From Paracoccus zhejiangensis (GTDB lineage: Bacteria; Pseudomonadota; Alphaproteobacteria; Rhodobacterales; Rhodobacteraceae): 64,000 nt of DNA. The translations under genes were made by a program, and so were the position numbers. The notes beneath the pieces are model-generated. The model ran no database searches. It was not told the origin of the DNA and saw nothing but the letters and a program-made list of their open reading frames with translations. The stretch covers positions 1,426,001 to 1,490,000 of the forward strand of contig NZ_CP025430.1 of the NCBI RefSeq assembly GCF_002847445.1, read 5' to 3'. Within the stretch, counting starts at the first letter, position 1. Every line of letters begins with the position of its first letter. Of this stretch, positions 53,293-62,524 are shown in pieces.

Positions 53293-54602
53293 CCCCCGCT
53301 CCTTTCGTTCAGCAGCTCCAGCCGTGCCTGAACCGAGGCGCCATGCGCCTGCAGCCCTTCGGCCCCCGCCAGCCGCACGGCAGCCGGGCCGATGGCGGCC
53401 AGCGCGCCGGGGGTCAGCCGGGCGATGGTGGTGCGTTTCAGGAAATCCAGCACCGACAGGCCCGAGGAAAACCGGGCCGAGCGGGCGGTGGGCAGGACAT
53501 GGTTCGGGCCGCTGACATAATCGCCGACGGCCTCGGGCGTATGCGCGCCAAGGAAGATCGCCCCGGCATGGACGCATTTCAGGGCCAGCGCCTCGGGATC
53601 GTCGACCACCAGCTCCAGATGCTCGGGCGCGATGCGGTTCGACAGGCGCGCCGCCTCGTCCAGATCGCGGGCGATGATCAGCGTGCCATAGTCGCGCCAG
53701 CTGGCCCCGGCGATCTCGGCGCGCGGCAGCGTCGGCAGGATGCGGTCCACCGCGCCCGCGACCGCATGGGCCAGCGTGGGATCGGTGGTGATCAGGATCG
53801 ATTGCGCATCGGCATCATGCTCGGCCTGCGCCAGCAGATCGAGCGCGATCCAGTCGGGGTTCTGCGCGCCCTCGGCGATGATCAGCACCTCCGACGGGCC
53901 GGCGATCATGTCGATCCCGACCTTGCCGAAGACCTGCCGCTTGGCCGCCGCAACATAGGCATTGCCCGGCCCGGTGATCTTGTCGACCGGCGCGATCGTC
54001 CTGGTGCCATGGGCCAGCGCGGCAATCGCCTGCGCCCCGCCGATGCGGTAGATCTCCTCGACCCCGGCCAGCTTCGCTGCCAAGAGGACCAGCGGATTGA
54101 CCACGCCATCCGGTGTCGGCACGCAGATCACAAGCCGCTCGACCCCGGCGACCCGCGCGGGAATGGCGTTCATCAGCACCGATGAGGGATAAGAGGCCAG
54201 CCCGCCCGGCACGTAAAGCCCGGCCGCCGACACCGGCGTCCAGCGCCAGCCAAGGGTCGCGCCCTCGGGATCGGTCCAACTGGCATCCTCGGGCATCTGC
54301 CTGGCGTGATAGGCACGGATACGCTCGGCCGCCATGGTCAGGGCGGCGCGATCCTCGTCGCTGACCCGGGCGATTTCGGCCTCGATCTCGTCGGGCGTGA
54401 AGCGCAGCGCCTCCGGCGTCAGCTCCAGCCGGTCAAACCGCGCGGTCAGTTCGCAGAGCGCCTGGTCGCCACGGGCACGCACATCATCGATGATCGCCGC
54501 GACGGCCGTATTCACATCGGCCGAATCCTCGCGCTTCATCGACAGCATCCGGGTGAAACCCGCGTCGAAATCCGCATCCGAGGTGTTCAGTGTGATCGGC
54601 AT
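53289..54602 (-). CDS. hisD: Histidinol dehydrogenase
   Basis: Zinc enzyme of 437 residues for the last two steps of histidine synthesis. VSAAGLYVPGG (near 120), ITGPGNAYVAAAKRQVFG (near 210), GPSEVLIIAEG and the C-terminal signature region QAEHDADAQSILITTD and PNHVLPTARSARFSSGL hold NAD and zinc contacts. I chose the ATG at 54602 (MPITLNTSD); a longer in-frame start at 54653 is a poor leader. Its overlap with UPF0262 makes hisD, UPF0262 and the phosphatase one operon. Confidence 0.96.
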   Translation of the reverse strand: MPITLNTSDADFDAGFTRMLSMKREDSADVNTAVAAIIDDVRARGDQALCELTARFDRLELTPEALRFTPDEIEAEIARVSDEDRAALTMAAERIRAYHARQMPEDASWTDPEGATLGWRWTPVSAAGLYVPGGLASYPSSVLMNAIPARVAGVERLVICVPTPDGVVNPLVLLAAKLAGVEEIYRIGGAQAIAALAHGTRTIAPVDKITGPGNAYVAAAKRQVFGKVGIDMIAGPSEVLIIAEGAQNPDWIALDLLAQAEHDADAQSILITTDPTLAHAVAGAVDRILPTLPRAEIAGASWRDYGTLIIARDLDEAARLSNRIAPEHLELVVDDPEALALKCVHAGAIFLGAHTPEAVGDYVSGPNHVLPTARSARFSSGLSVLDFLKRTTIARLTPGALAAIGPAAVRLAGAEGLQAHGASVQARLELLNERSGG

Positions 54603-54696
54603 CGTCCGCTCCTGCGCTTCGGCCTTGTTAGCGCCATGCGCGAGGGGCCTCAAGCGGGCGCGTGCAGGCGAGGCGTTTCGGAGGGTGTGGGGGGTC

Positions 54697-54771
<75 letters not shown>

Positions 54772-54933
54772 ATCGTGGAGGGGCGTTTAGACAAAGCGGC
54801 GACGCGGCGCAAGGGCCTCGTGTGCGAATTTTTGCCGGAAGGCGTCGGCTGACCGTTGCTGACCTTGGGTCACGCCGGGTCTGTGTCGCGTTCAAAACTG
54901 GACTGTCGGCGGCCTGATCGTTAACAGGGGCGG

Positions 54934-55134
54934 ATGAACGGGAAGCACGAGACAGGCCAGAGCAAGAACAGCCGCGAGGACCGCCTGCGGGCGGCGCTGA
55001 GGGCCAACCTGGCCAAGCGCAAGGCGCAGGCGCGGGCGCGGACCGATCAGCGGGCCGATGCGCAGACCGATATGGAACACAGTCAGGCCGAGCCGGACGA
55101 CCAGATAACCGGCAAGCCGGAAGGGGACGAGTAG
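54934..55134 (+). CDS. Small hydrophilic hypothetical protein upstream of murA
   Basis: Protein of 66 residues, unrecognised. It is strongly charged (REDRLRAALRANLAKRKAQARARTDQRADAQTD) and likely helical or disordered, with an acidic tail. The ATG follows CAGGGGCGG. The stop is directly adjacent to the murA ATG, with no bases between, so the two are translated together. Similar short charged proteins before murA are common in Rhodobacterales. Confidence 0.68.
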   Translation: MNGKHETGQSKNSREDRLRAALRANLAKRKAQARARTDQRADAQTDMEHSQAEPDDQITGKPEGDE

Positions 55135-56421
55135 ATGGATCAGATCATCGTGACGGGCAACGGGGCGCTGAATGGCGAGATCCCGATTGCCGGGGCCAAG
55201 AATGCCTGCCTGACGCTGATGCCGGCGACGCTGTTGACGGATCAGCCGCTTACGCTGACCAATGCCCCGCGGCTGTCGGATATCCGCACCATGACCGAAC
55301 TGCTGCGCAGTCTCGGCGCCGAGGTAGCCTCTCTGCAGGACGGCACGGTGCTGGCGCTGTCGAGCCATGACCTGACCAGCCAGCGGGCCGAATATGACAT
55401 CGTGCGCAAGATGCGCGCCTCGATCCTGGTGCTGGGTCCGCTTCTGGCGCGCTATGGCCATGCCGAGGTCTCGCTGCCCGGTGGCTGCGCCATCGGCGCG
55501 CGGCCGGTGGACCTGCATCTGCGGGCGCTGGAGGCGATGGGCGCGGAACTGGACCTGCGCGAGGGCTATGTGAACGCCAAGGCGCCCTCGGGGGGCTTGC
55601 GCGGTGCGGTGATCGACTTCCCGATCGTCTCGGTCGGCGCGACCGAGAACGCTTTGCTGGCCGCCACGCTGGCGCGCGGCACCACGGTGCTGAAGAATGC
55701 CGCGCGCGAACCCGAGATCGTCGATCTGGCAGAATGCCTGCGTCGCATGGGCGCGCGGATCGAGGGCGAGACCACCGGCACCATCACCATCGAGGGCGTC
55801 GATGCCCTGCATGGCGCGACCCACCCGGTCGTCACCGACCGGATCGAGTTGGGCACCTACATGCTGGCGCCTGCCATCTGCGGCGGCGAGGTCGAATGCC
55901 TCGGCGGCCGGATCGATCTGCTGGGCGCCTTCTGCGAGAAGTTGGACGAGGCCGGGGTCTCGGTCGAGCAGACCAATCGCGGCATCAAGGTCGCGCGCAA
56001 GAATGGCCGCATCAAGGCCGTGGACGTAAAGACCGAACCCTTCCCCGGCTTCCCTACCGATCTGCAGGCGCAGATGATGGCGCTGATGTGCACTGCCGAA
56101 GGCACCAGCGTGCTCGAGGAAACCATCTTCGAGAACCGGTTCATGCACGCGCCCGAACTGGCGCGGATGGGCGCCAGGATCGAGGTTCATGGCGGCCATG
56201 CCACCGTCACCGGGGTCAGCAAGCTGAAAGGCGCGCCGGTCATGGCGACCGATCTGCGCGCCTCGGTCAGCCTGATTCTCGCCGGCCTGGCGGCAGAGGG
56301 CGAAACCATCGTCAGCCGCGTCTATCACCTTGATCGCGGCTATGAGCATGTCGTGCGCAAGCTGCGCGGCGTCGGCGCCAAGATCGAGCGGGTGAAGGAA
56401 GGCGAGGCCGCCCATGGCTGA
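55135..56421 (+). CDS. murA: UDP-N-acetylglucosamine 1-carboxyvinyltransferase
   Basis: First committed enzyme of peptidoglycan synthesis, 428 residues. [26 protein letters not shown] is the conserved start, with the lysine-asparagine pair in [18 protein letters not shown] holds the catalytic cysteine at residue 118, so the enzyme should be fosfomycin-sensitive. [17 protein letters not shown] and the [21 protein letters not shown] end match the family. The stop overlaps the DUF2948 start by eight bases. Confidence 0.97.
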   Translation: MDQIIVTGNGALNGEIPIAGAKNACLTLMPATLLTDQPLTLTNAPRLSDIRTMTELLRSLGAEVASLQDGTVLALSSHDLTSQRAEYDIVRKMRASILVLGPLLARYGHAEVSLPGGCAIGARPVDLHLRALEAMGAELDLREGYVNAKAPSGGLRGAVIDFPIVSVGATENALLAATLARGTTVLKNAAREPEIVDLAECLRRMGARIEGETTGTITIEGVDALHGATHPVVTDRIELGTYMLAPAICGGEVECLGGRIDLLGAFCEKLDEAGVSVEQTNRGIKVARKNGRIKAVDVKTEPFPGFPTDLQAQMMALMCTAEGTSVLEETIFENRFMHAPELARMGARIEVHGGHATVTGVSKLKGAPVMATDLRASVSLILAGLAAEGETIVSRVYHLDRGYEHVVRKLRGVGAKIERVKEGEAAHG

Positions 56422-56890
56422 TGCGGGCTTCTTTGATGCCGGGCCGGACAGCCCGCTGGCGCTGAAGGCCGAGGGCGAGGCCGATCTGAGGGTGATCTCG
56501 GCGCTGGTGCAGGACGCGATCCTGCCGGCGAACGAACTCAGCTATGACAGCAAGGCCCGACGTCTGGCGCTGCTGATCAATCGCTTCCGGTGGGAAGATG
56601 CCGAGGCCGCGCGGCGCGAGAAGCGCGAGTTCGAGCGGGTCCGGGCGCTGCTGATCGTCAATGACGTGCTCAAGTTGCAAAGCGACGGGCTCAGCCGCGA
56701 TGCCGACACGGTTCTGGAACTGCTGACGATCGATTGGCAACCGGGTGCGGATGGCACCGGGCGGCTGCTGCTGGAATTCGCCGGCGACGGCACGCTGGCA
56801 GCGGATGTGGAATGCATCAATCTCGACCTGCGCGACGTGACCCGGCCCTATGTCGCGCCCTCGGGCAAGGCACCGCATCACCCGGAATGA
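56414..56890 (+). CDS. DUF2948-family protein
   Basis: Protein of 158 residues, function unknown. [49 protein letters not shown] is the family's start, and [22 protein letters not shown] its end. It is widespread in alphaproteobacteria next to murA or hisD. It is coupled to murA (8-base overlap) and to the next acetyltransferase gene (ATGA). Confidence 0.9.
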   Translation: MADAGFFDAGPDSPLALKAEGEADLRVISALVQDAILPANELSYDSKARRLALLINRFRWEDAEAARREKREFERVRALLIVNDVLKLQSDGLSRDADTVLELLTIDWQPGADGTGRLLLEFAGDGTLAADVECINLDLRDVTRPYVAPSGKAPHHPE

Positions 56891-57372
56891 GAGTCTGGCG
56901 GCTTGATCCCGAACGCGCCGCGGAATGGCGCGCCATCCGGCTTGCGGCGCTGATCGATGCGCCCGAGGCCTTTGGCTCGACGCTGGACGACTGGCAGGAC
57001 CGACCGCTTGCGGATTTCGCCGAACGGCTGGCCAACGTCCCCACCTTCGCGGCTGGCCGGACCGAGGGCGAGCCGCTGGCGGTCGCCGCCTGGCAGGCGG
57101 GTCTGGACCCGAGCGATGACCAGCGGGGCTGGCTTCTGTCGGTCTATGCCCGGCCCGAGGCGCGTGGCCGGGGCTTTGCCGAAACCGCCATCCGCGCCGC
57201 CATCGCCGATGCGGCGGCGCAGGGCATGACCTCGATCGGCCTGAATGTCCGGGATCGGGCGGCCCATGCGCAGGCGCTCTATCGCCGGCTTGGGTTCCGC
57301 CCCTCCGACCGGCACGAGCCGAGCAACAGCCCGGACAACCCCGAGATCGAGATGCTGAGAAGCCTGCCATGA
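56887..57372 (+). CDS. GNAT-family acetyltransferase
   Basis: Acetyltransferase of 161 residues. VYARPEARGRGFAETAIRAAI (near 91-111) holds the acetyl-CoA binding R/Q-x-x-G-x-G/A motif, and LNVRDRAAHAQALYRRLGF is the conserved C-terminal motif of the fold. The substrate is unknown. It overlaps both neighbours by four bases and is part of the murA transcript. Confidence 0.87.
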   Translation: MRVWRLDPERAAEWRAIRLAALIDAPEAFGSTLDDWQDRPLADFAERLANVPTFAAGRTEGEPLAVAAWQAGLDPSDDQRGWLLSVYARPEARGRGFAETAIRAAIADAAAQGMTSIGLNVRDRAAHAQALYRRLGFRPSDRHEPSNSPDNPEIEMLRSLP

Positions 57373-57995
57373 TCCTCTCCGCCGAGGCGCTGGCCTTTGA
57401 CATGGACGGCACATTGGTCGATTCCGGCCCGGTCATCGCCGCGTCATGGACCGAATGGGCTGAGCGCCGGGGGCTAAACCCTGCGGCGGTCATCCATTTC
57501 TGCCATGGCCGTCCGCTGCACCGGATCATCGCCCATTTCGCCCCTGAGGCCGAGCTGATGACCGAGGGGCAATGGGTGCTGGACCGGCTGCCGGCGCTGG
57601 AGCATCTCTTGCGCCCGATGGCCGGTGCGCCGGAATTGCTGGCGCGCCTCGACCCTGACGAATGGGCGCTGGTCACATCCGCGCCGTCCGATCTGGCGCG
57701 GCGCTGGATAGGTATCTGCGGGCTGCCCCTGCCCGGCATCGTCATCACCGCCGATGACGTGACCCATCCGAAGCCCGATCCCGAACCCTTCACCCGGGCG
57801 GCGCAGGCCTTTGGCCTCGCGCCCGACCGGATGCTGGCCTTCGAGGATTCGACCGCCGGCCTCGCCTCGGCAAAAGACGCCGGAATGCCGAGCGTCGGCC
57901 TTGGCGGCGCCACCGGCAGTGCCGCCAGCATTGCCGATTATACGGGCGTGACCCGGCTGCCCGGCCCCGACATCCGGCTGGATTTCGGCGCCTAG
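57369..57995 (+). CDS. HAD-family hydrolase (phosphoglycolate/beta-PGM-like)
   Basis: Phosphatase of 208 residues. FDMDGTLVDSGPVIAASW (9-26) is motif I, VTSAPSDLARRW is motif II, HPKPDPEPFTRAAQAFG supplies the lysine, and FEDSTAGLASAKDAGM is motif IV. A small cap domain lies between motifs I and II, as in sugar-phosphate and phosphoglycolate phosphatases. It overlaps the acetyltransferase gene and ends four bases into the convergent ABM gene. Confidence 0.88.
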   Translation: MILSAEALAFDMDGTLVDSGPVIAASWTEWAERRGLNPAAVIHFCHGRPLHRIIAHFAPEAELMTEGQWVLDRLPALEHLLRPMAGAPELLARLDPDEWALVTSAPSDLARRWIGICGLPLPGIVITADDVTHPKPDPEPFTRAAQAFGLAPDRMLAFEDSTAGLASAKDAGMPSVGLGGATGSAASIADYTGVTRLPGPDIRLDFGA

Positions 57996-58276
57996 ATCCG
58001 CTGCCAGCGGATCACCTCGGGCTTGCCGTCCAGCAGCGGCAGGATCTTCACCAGTTGCGCGTCGAGAAATTCCGTCTGGTTATGGGCGCGCTCGGCCTCG
58101 GGCGTGGCCCAGATCTCGACCGAGGTGAAGAGATCGCCGTTCTGCAGGTAGTCATAGCCGAGGCAGCCCGACTCGCCCCGGCTGTGCTCGGCCAGTGCAC
58201 GAAGCAGCGGGATCAACGCCCCGGCCTGACCGGCGCGGGCGCGGAAGCGGGCGGTGACATGAACCGGACCGCTCAC
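57992..58276 (-). CDS. ABM-domain protein, second copy
   Basis: Protein of 94 residues (99 from the alternative start). VHVTARFRARAGQAGALIPLLRALAEHSRGESGCLGYDYLQ and FTSVEIWATPEAERAHNQT match the ABM fold. It differs from the protein at 28328. Two starts are possible: GTG at 58276, which overlaps the preceding stop as GTGA, or ATG at 58291 within the SDR gene. It probably shares the SDR gene's transcript. Confidence 0.78.
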   Translation of the reverse strand: MSGPVHVTARFRARAGQAGALIPLLRALAEHSRGESGCLGYDYLQNGDLFTSVEIWATPEAERAHNQTEFLDAQLVKILPLLDGKPEVIRWQRI

Positions 58277-59046
58277 AACTGCCGCTCCCATTCCTCCTGC
58301 TGCTCGCGCCGGGCCATGTCATGGGCGGCTTTCGGCAGCACCGTGCGATAGGGCGGATTGGCCTCGGTCAGCACCCGGATCATCGCCGCGATCATCTCGG
58401 CGGGATCGGCCTGCCGGGTCAGTTCGCGCACCGGCCAGTGATCCATCACCCGCTCGCCGTGCCCCCACCATTGGTCCTGCGCCTCCATCCCGGTATCGTT
58501 GAAGCCGGTGCGATAGGCGCCGGGATTGATGGTGCAGACCTCGACGCCATAGGGGGCCAGTTCTTCACGCAGCGCGAGGCAGAAGCCCTCGACGGCGAAT
58601 TTGCTGGCGGAATAGGCCCCGTCCCAGGGCACTTTGACCAGACCCGCCACCGACGAGGTCCAGACGATGCGCCCGGCCCCGGCGCGAATGAACTTCTTCG
58701 CCGCGCCCTGCGCCATCTCGAGGGCCGCGAAAACATTGGTGTCGAAGATGCGCCGGACGATTTCGGGCGGAAGTTCCGCCACCGGCCCGGATTCCATGAT
58801 GCCCGCATTGTTGAAGAGCGTGTCGAAGTCCAGCGCCAGCGCGTGGTCGCGGTCGATCGCGGAGAGCACGTCCAGCTTGATGACTTGCATGGTCAGGCCC
58901 CGCTGCGCGGCCTCGGCCCGAAGCTCGGTCACCTGCGGCCAGATCTGGCAGGACGCGATGACCTTGTGCCCCGCCTCGGCCAGCCCCAGCGCCACGCCCT
59001 TGCCGAATCCCGAGCCCGCGCCGGTGATGAGGATGGTTCTCGTCAT
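58273..59046 (-). CDS. Short-chain dehydrogenase/reductase
   Basis: NAD(P)-dependent oxidoreductase of 257 residues. TGAGSGFGKGVALGLAEAG (8-26) is the cofactor motif, NNAGIM follows near residue 83, and YSASK near 147 holds the catalytic tyrosine and lysine, with SSV as the catalytic serine strand. NPGAYRTGF is the usual end motif. GGGAGGCAGC precedes the ATG. The substrate is not visible; the ABM gene follows with an overlap. Confidence 0.9.
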   Translation of the reverse strand: MTRTILITGAGSGFGKGVALGLAEAGHKVIASCQIWPQVTELRAEAAQRGLTMQVIKLDVLSAIDRDHALALDFDTLFNNAGIMESGPVAELPPEIVRRIFDTNVFAALEMAQGAAKKFIRAGAGRIVWTSSVAGLVKVPWDGAYSASKFAVEGFCLALREELAPYGVEVCTINPGAYRTGFNDTGMEAQDQWWGHGERVMDHWPVRELTRQADPAEMIAAMIRVLTEANPPYRTVLPKAAHDMARREQQEEWERQL

Positions 59047-59109
59047 GCTGCCTCCCGTGTCTGACGGGGGCAGATGAGCATGCGTCGCCGTGATTGTCGA
59101 CCAGCCACG

Positions 59110-59139
59110 AAAAAGCCCCGGACCAGAGGGCCGGGGCTT
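59110..59139 (-). terminator. Rho-independent terminator (minus strand)
   Basis: An 8-bp stem, AGCCCCGG against CCGGGGCT, followed on the minus strand by TTTTT. It lies 20 bases behind the lipoprotein gene and in front of the SDR gene, separating their transcripts. Confidence 0.87.
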
Positions 59140-59158
59140 CGCCAAACTCAACCGCGGG

Positions 59159-59539
59159 TCAGCGGCATTCGAGATTGGCAACAACCGGGTTCGGCACCAG
59201 ATCCAGCATCGCGCCGCTGCTGGCATCGACGCCCGCACCGATGATGCCGCCGACAAGGACATTGCCCGCCATCGCCGCGCCGCCCGAATTGGCGACCTTG
59301 TTGGTCACGCGGATCTGCTGCGGCTTGCAGCCCTGCTTCTGGACCAGTACATTCAGTTCCGACTTGCGGGGCAGTTTGAACGTGCAGGGGGTCGAATCGC
59401 AGGTCTGGCCATTGCTCATCTGAACCTGAGCCCCGGCCGGGGTCGATTCGACGATGAGCACGTCCTTGCTGCCGCGGGTAATCGTTGCGCAGCCGGCCAG
59501 GGCCAGCACCGTGCCAATTGCAATCACTGTCTTGATCAT
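59159..59539 (-). CDS. Small lipoprotein with PEGA-like domain
   Basis: Lipoprotein of 126 residues with lipobox LAGC near residues 13-16. VESTPAGAQVQMSNGQTCDSTPCTF resembles the start of a PEGA-like surface domain. The C-terminal glycine-rich stretch (GGAAMAGNVLVGGIIGAGVDA) may be a membrane-inserting segment. Cysteines in QTCDSTPC and NLECR may pair. I chose the ATG at 59539 because GAGGG lies six bases before it; an ATG two codons upstream exists. Relatives are uncharacterised. Confidence 0.78.
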   Translation of the reverse strand: MIKTVIAIGTVLALAGCATITRGSKDVLIVESTPAGAQVQMSNGQTCDSTPCTFKLPRKSELNVLVQKQGCKPQQIRVTNKVANSGGAAMAGNVLVGGIIGAGVDASSGAMLDLVPNPVVANLECR

Positions 59540-59649
59540 AAGCATCCCTCGATAAACAGAGATGCAACCTATATGTTCAACTCCCGGTGATCACAATTGA
59601 CCTGATCCAATTTTATTATGTACTTTCAGATATGTTAACCCGATTCAGT

Positions 59650-60012
59650 TCAGCCCGCGTCCTGGCCGATCAGGATCAGTCCCCCCTCGACCACCAGCGG
59701 CACCCGGTCCAGCGCGCAATCGGCGCCTGACAGTGGCTCGCCCGTCGCCGCCTCGAACATCGCGCCGTGGCCGGTGCACATCAGCTTGGCCCCGTCTGCC
59801 GAGAGAATCTGCGGCCCGCGATAGTCGAGCGGCAGGTATTGATGCGGGCAGGCATTCACATAGGCATGGACGGCCTCGCCCGCGCGCACCAGCAGCAGCG
59901 GGAACTCGCCCTGCGGACCGTCCAGCATCAGCGTCATTGCCCCGCTGACCTCAGAGAGCGTGGCGATGGGCGTGCCGGGTGCGGGGGCGGTGCTGTAATC
60001 GGTCCAGGCCAT
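59650..60012 (-). CDS. Rieske [2Fe-2S] protein
   Basis: Soluble ferredoxin of 120 residues. NACPHQYLPL gives Cys55 and His57, and MCTGHGAMFE gives Cys79 and His82, the four cluster ligands. GPQILSADGAKL and VVEGGLILIG flank them. It likely passes electrons to an oxygenase, possibly linked to aromatic catabolism like the neighbouring hppD. The ATG follows CAGGAGCGACC. The hppD gene lies upstream with a terminator between. Confidence 0.9.
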   Translation of the reverse strand: MAWTDYSTAPAPGTPIATLSEVSGAMTLMLDGPQGEFPLLLVRAGEAVHAYVNACPHQYLPLDYRGPQILSADGAKLMCTGHGAMFEAATGEPLSGADCALDRVPLVVEGGLILIGQDAG

Positions 60013-60028
60013 GGGTCGCTCCTGTCAT

Positions 60029-60058
60029 GAAAATGCGCCCGAACCAAAGGCCGGGCGC
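60029..60058 (-). terminator. Hairpin terminator behind hppD
   Basis: A 7-bp stem, GCGCCCG against CGGGCGC, then ATTTTC on the minus strand, 22 bases behind the hppD stop. It separates hppD from the Rieske gene only partly, as the T tract is short. Confidence 0.68.
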
Positions 60059-60080
60059 AAATACCGTTTACGACATGCGA

Positions 60081-61193
60081 TCAGGCGGTGGGTTCAGCCT
60101 TCAGCACGCCGCGGCGAACCTGGTCTTCCTCGATCGATTCGAACAGCGCGCGGAAATTGCCCTCGCCGAAACCGTCATCGCCCTTGCGCTGGATGAATTC
60201 GAAGAAGATCGGGCCGATCACCGTCTTGGAAAAGATCTGCAGCAGGATGCGGGTCTCGCCGCCGCCGACGACGCCTTCGCCATCGATCAGGATGCCGTGC
60301 TTCTTCATCCGCTCCAGCGGTTCCTCATGGCCGGTCACGCGCTTTTTCGACATGTCGTAATAGACGGCGGGCGGCCCGGGCATGAATTCCATCCCGGCGG
60401 CGGAAATCGCATCGGTGCCGGCATAGATGTCATTCGAGGCAATCGCGATGTGCTGGATGCCCTCGCCCTTGTATTCCTTCAGATATTCCTCGATCTGGCT
60501 GTTCTCGTCGGCGCTTTCGTTGATCGGGATCCGGATCTTGCCATCGGGGCTGGTCAGGGCGCGGCTGGTCAGGCCGGTCTGCTTGCCCTTGATGTCGAAG
60601 AACCGGATTTCGCGGAAGTTGAACACGTCGTGGTAGAACTTGTACCAGGTGTCCATGTTCCCGCGGATGACATTGTGGGTCAGGTGGTCGAGGTAGAAGA
60701 AGCCGAAGCCCGTGGGGCGCGGATTGACCTCGCCCAGCCAGTCGAAGTCGCGCGCATAGGCGCTGCCGGTTTCGCCATAGGTGTCGACGAAGTAGAGCAG
60801 CGAACCGCCGATGCCGATCACCGCCGGCACGTCCAGCGACTTGCCGGGGCCGGTATATTCCACCGCGCCCAGTTCGACCGCGCGTTTCAGCGCATGCTGC
60901 GCATCGACCACGCGCCAGGCCATGGCCGGGGCGCAGGGGCCGTGATCCTTGACGAACTGGGCGGCATGGCCATCCGCATCGGCGTTCAGCAGGTAGTTGA
61001 TGTCGCCCTGACGATAGAGAACGATGTCCTTGGTCTTGTGCTTGGCCACCGGAACGAAACCCATCTGGCGGAAAATGCGGTCGAGGATCTCGGGCTGGGG
61101 ATGGGCGAATTCGACGAACTCGAACCCGTCGGTGCCGGCCGGGTTGGCGGCGGTGATGGTGGCTTTCGGGGCGTTATGCGGGAAGGGACCCAT
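60081..61193 (-). CDS. hppD: 4-hydroxyphenylpyruvate dioxygenase
   Basis: Fe(II) enzyme of tyrosine catabolism, 370 residues, forming homogentisate. FYLDHLTHNVIRGN (near 175) gives the first histidine, GEGIQHIAIASNDIY the second, and IGPIFFEFIQRKGDDGFGEGNFRALFESIE gives the glutamate and the C-terminal signature. Two vicinal-oxygen-chelate halves are visible. TGAGGAGTAGCGCC precedes the ATG. It is divergent from an Lrp/AsnC regulator, likely its controller. Confidence 0.96.
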   Translation of the reverse strand: MGPFPHNAPKATITAANPAGTDGFEFVEFAHPQPEILDRIFRQMGFVPVAKHKTKDIVLYRQGDINYLLNADADGHAAQFVKDHGPCAPAMAWRVVDAQHALKRAVELGAVEYTGPGKSLDVPAVIGIGGSLLYFVDTYGETGSAYARDFDWLGEVNPRPTGFGFFYLDHLTHNVIRGNMDTWYKFYHDVFNFREIRFFDIKGKQTGLTSRALTSPDGKIRIPINESADENSQIEEYLKEYKGEGIQHIAIASNDIYAGTDAISAAGMEFMPGPPAVYYDMSKKRVTGHEEPLERMKKHGILIDGEGVVGGGETRILLQIFSKTVIGPIFFEFIQRKGDDGFGEGNFRALFESIEEDQVRRGVLKAEPTA

Positions 61194-61283
61194 GGCGCTA
61201 CTCCTCAATCTGCGGCTTGGCGACAGTATGTCACAGGGGCCGCGCATGGGGCTTGCATCTTTCGCCGGTTTTCGGGTCATATT

Positions 61284-61323
61284 GCACGAAATTCGCACCA
61301 TGAGACGGATTGGCGCACGAAAT
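61284..61323. promoter_or_regulatory. Direct repeats in the hppD / Lrp divergent promoter
   Basis: GCACGAAAT occurs at 61284-61292 and again at 61315-61323, with a period of 31 bases, about three helical turns, in the 128-base divergent region. The second copy touches the regulator's own start codon. Candidate sites for the Lrp-type protein. Confidence 0.45.
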
Positions 61324-61786
61324 GGCCATAGACAGCTTTGACCTTGCGATTCTGACCGCATTGCAGCGCGACGGGGCGATGACCAACGCGGCACTGGCCG
61401 AGGTGGTCAACCTCTCGCCCTCGCAGTGCTCGCGCCGGCGGGCGGCTCTGGAAGAGGCCGGGCTAATCCTCGGCTACGCAGCGCGGCTGAACGCCGCGGG
61501 CTTGGGCTTCGGGCTGCGCGCCATCACGAGGGTGAACCTGCAGAGCCACGGACAGGGTACCGATGACAGCTTTGCCCGCTTCATCCAGACGCAGCCGAAC
61601 ATCCGCGCCGCCTTCTCGGTCGCGGGCGATGCCGATTACGTTCTGGACGTGCGAGCCCGCGATCTCGAGGATTTCGCCGCCTTCCTTCACCAGCACCTGC
61701 TGCCGCATCCGCAGGTGGCGCATGTGCGGTCCGAGATCGTGCTGAAGACGCTGAAGGAAGAGGAAGGGCTGGCGCTTCAGCCCTGA
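61322..61786 (+). CDS. Lrp/AsnC-family regulator
   Basis: Regulator of 154 residues. IDSFDLAILTALQRDGAMTNAALAEVVNLSPSQCSRRRAALEEAG (3-47) is the helix-turn-helix, and LGFGLRAITRVNLQSHG onwards is the ligand-binding RAM domain, ending FHQHLLPHPQVAHVRSEIVLKTLKEE. Divergence from hppD suggests control of tyrosine breakdown. I chose ATG at 61322; an in-frame TTG four codons upstream exists. It overlaps the convergent HxlR gene by 10 bases. Confidence 0.93.
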   Translation: MAIDSFDLAILTALQRDGAMTNAALAEVVNLSPSQCSRRRAALEEAGLILGYAARLNAAGLGFGLRAITRVNLQSHGQGTDDSFARFIQTQPNIRAAFSVAGDADYVLDVRARDLEDFAAFLHQHLLPHPQVAHVRSEIVLKTLKEEEGLALQP

Positions 61787-62436
61787 TTGTTCAGGCTGAA
61801 GAGATCCACGAAACCCTGCGCCCGCGCGGCATCGCCGATCAGCCCGATCACCCCCGCCTCGGCCAGACGCGCCACCGGCTCGGGTCCATAGACCGCGCGG
61901 GCCAGCGTGTTGCCATTGCCGCGCAAGAGGAAATCGCCCTCGGGTTTGCGGGTGGCTTTCACCGTGAGTGACCCGTCCGACGAGATCCGCAGCTCGAACG
62001 CCTCGCGCTCCATATCGAAACCGGCGACCACCTCTTGCCCTGCGGCGGCGGCGCGGTCGATTTTGGCGCACATGGACAGCATCAGCGCCGTCGGGCTGAT
62101 GAATCGGCGCGGGTCATGGCCCTGATGCTGGCTGCCCCAATGGCAGAGCGCCATAAGCACCGGATGCAGCGCCAGCCCCGATTGCGTCAGCCCATAGACC
62201 CCAAGGTCAGGATCATGGCTGACCACGCCCGACTCGATCAGTTGCGTCAGCCGCTGGGTCAGCACCCCGGCGGTGATCCCCGGCATCCCGGCGCGGATCG
62301 CCTGAAACCGCTTCGGCACCACCATCAGCTCGCGCACCACCAGCAGCGCCCATCGATCGCCGATGACGTTCAGGGCGTGGGCCTCAAGGCAGCCCTCGTC
62401 ATAGCGGATGCGCGATGTTTCGCCGTTCTTGGTCAT
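61777..62436 (-). CDS. HxlR-family regulator with C-terminal extension
   Basis: Winged-helix regulator of 219 residues, about twice the usual length. CLEAHALNVIGDRWALLVVRELMVVPKRFQAIRAGMPGITAGVLTQRLTQL (16-66) is the HxlR domain, with the usual N-terminal cysteine at 16 that may sense electrophiles. The C-terminal 110 residues (FELRISSDGSLTVKATRKPEGDFLLRG) form a separate domain of the SCP2-like type. It is divergent from the DUF1428 gene. Confidence 0.87.
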   Translation of the reverse strand: MTKNGETSRIRYDEGCLEAHALNVIGDRWALLVVRELMVVPKRFQAIRAGMPGITAGVLTQRLTQLIESGVVSHDPDLGVYGLTQSGLALHPVLMALCHWGSQHQGHDPRRFISPTALMLSMCAKIDRAAAAGQEVVAGFDMEREAFELRISSDGSLTVKATRKPEGDFLLRGNGNTLARAVYGPEPVARLAEAGVIGLIGDAARAQGFVDLFSLNNQG

Positions 62437-62437
62437 A

Positions 62438-62467
62438 TTTTCATACTATCAGTTGCTTTTTCATACT
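62438..62467. promoter_or_regulatory. Direct repeats in the HxlR / DUF1428 divergent promoter
   Basis: TTTTCATACT occurs at 62438-62447 and 62458-62467, a 20-base period or two helical turns. The first copy lies next to the HxlR start codon. Candidate operator for the HxlR-type protein controlling itself and the DUF1428 gene. Confidence 0.5.
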
Positions 62468-62524
62468 GCAAGCGACAGGATGCGAGTCGGATCGGGGATT
62501 CCGCCCCGGCAACAGGAGGTTCTG

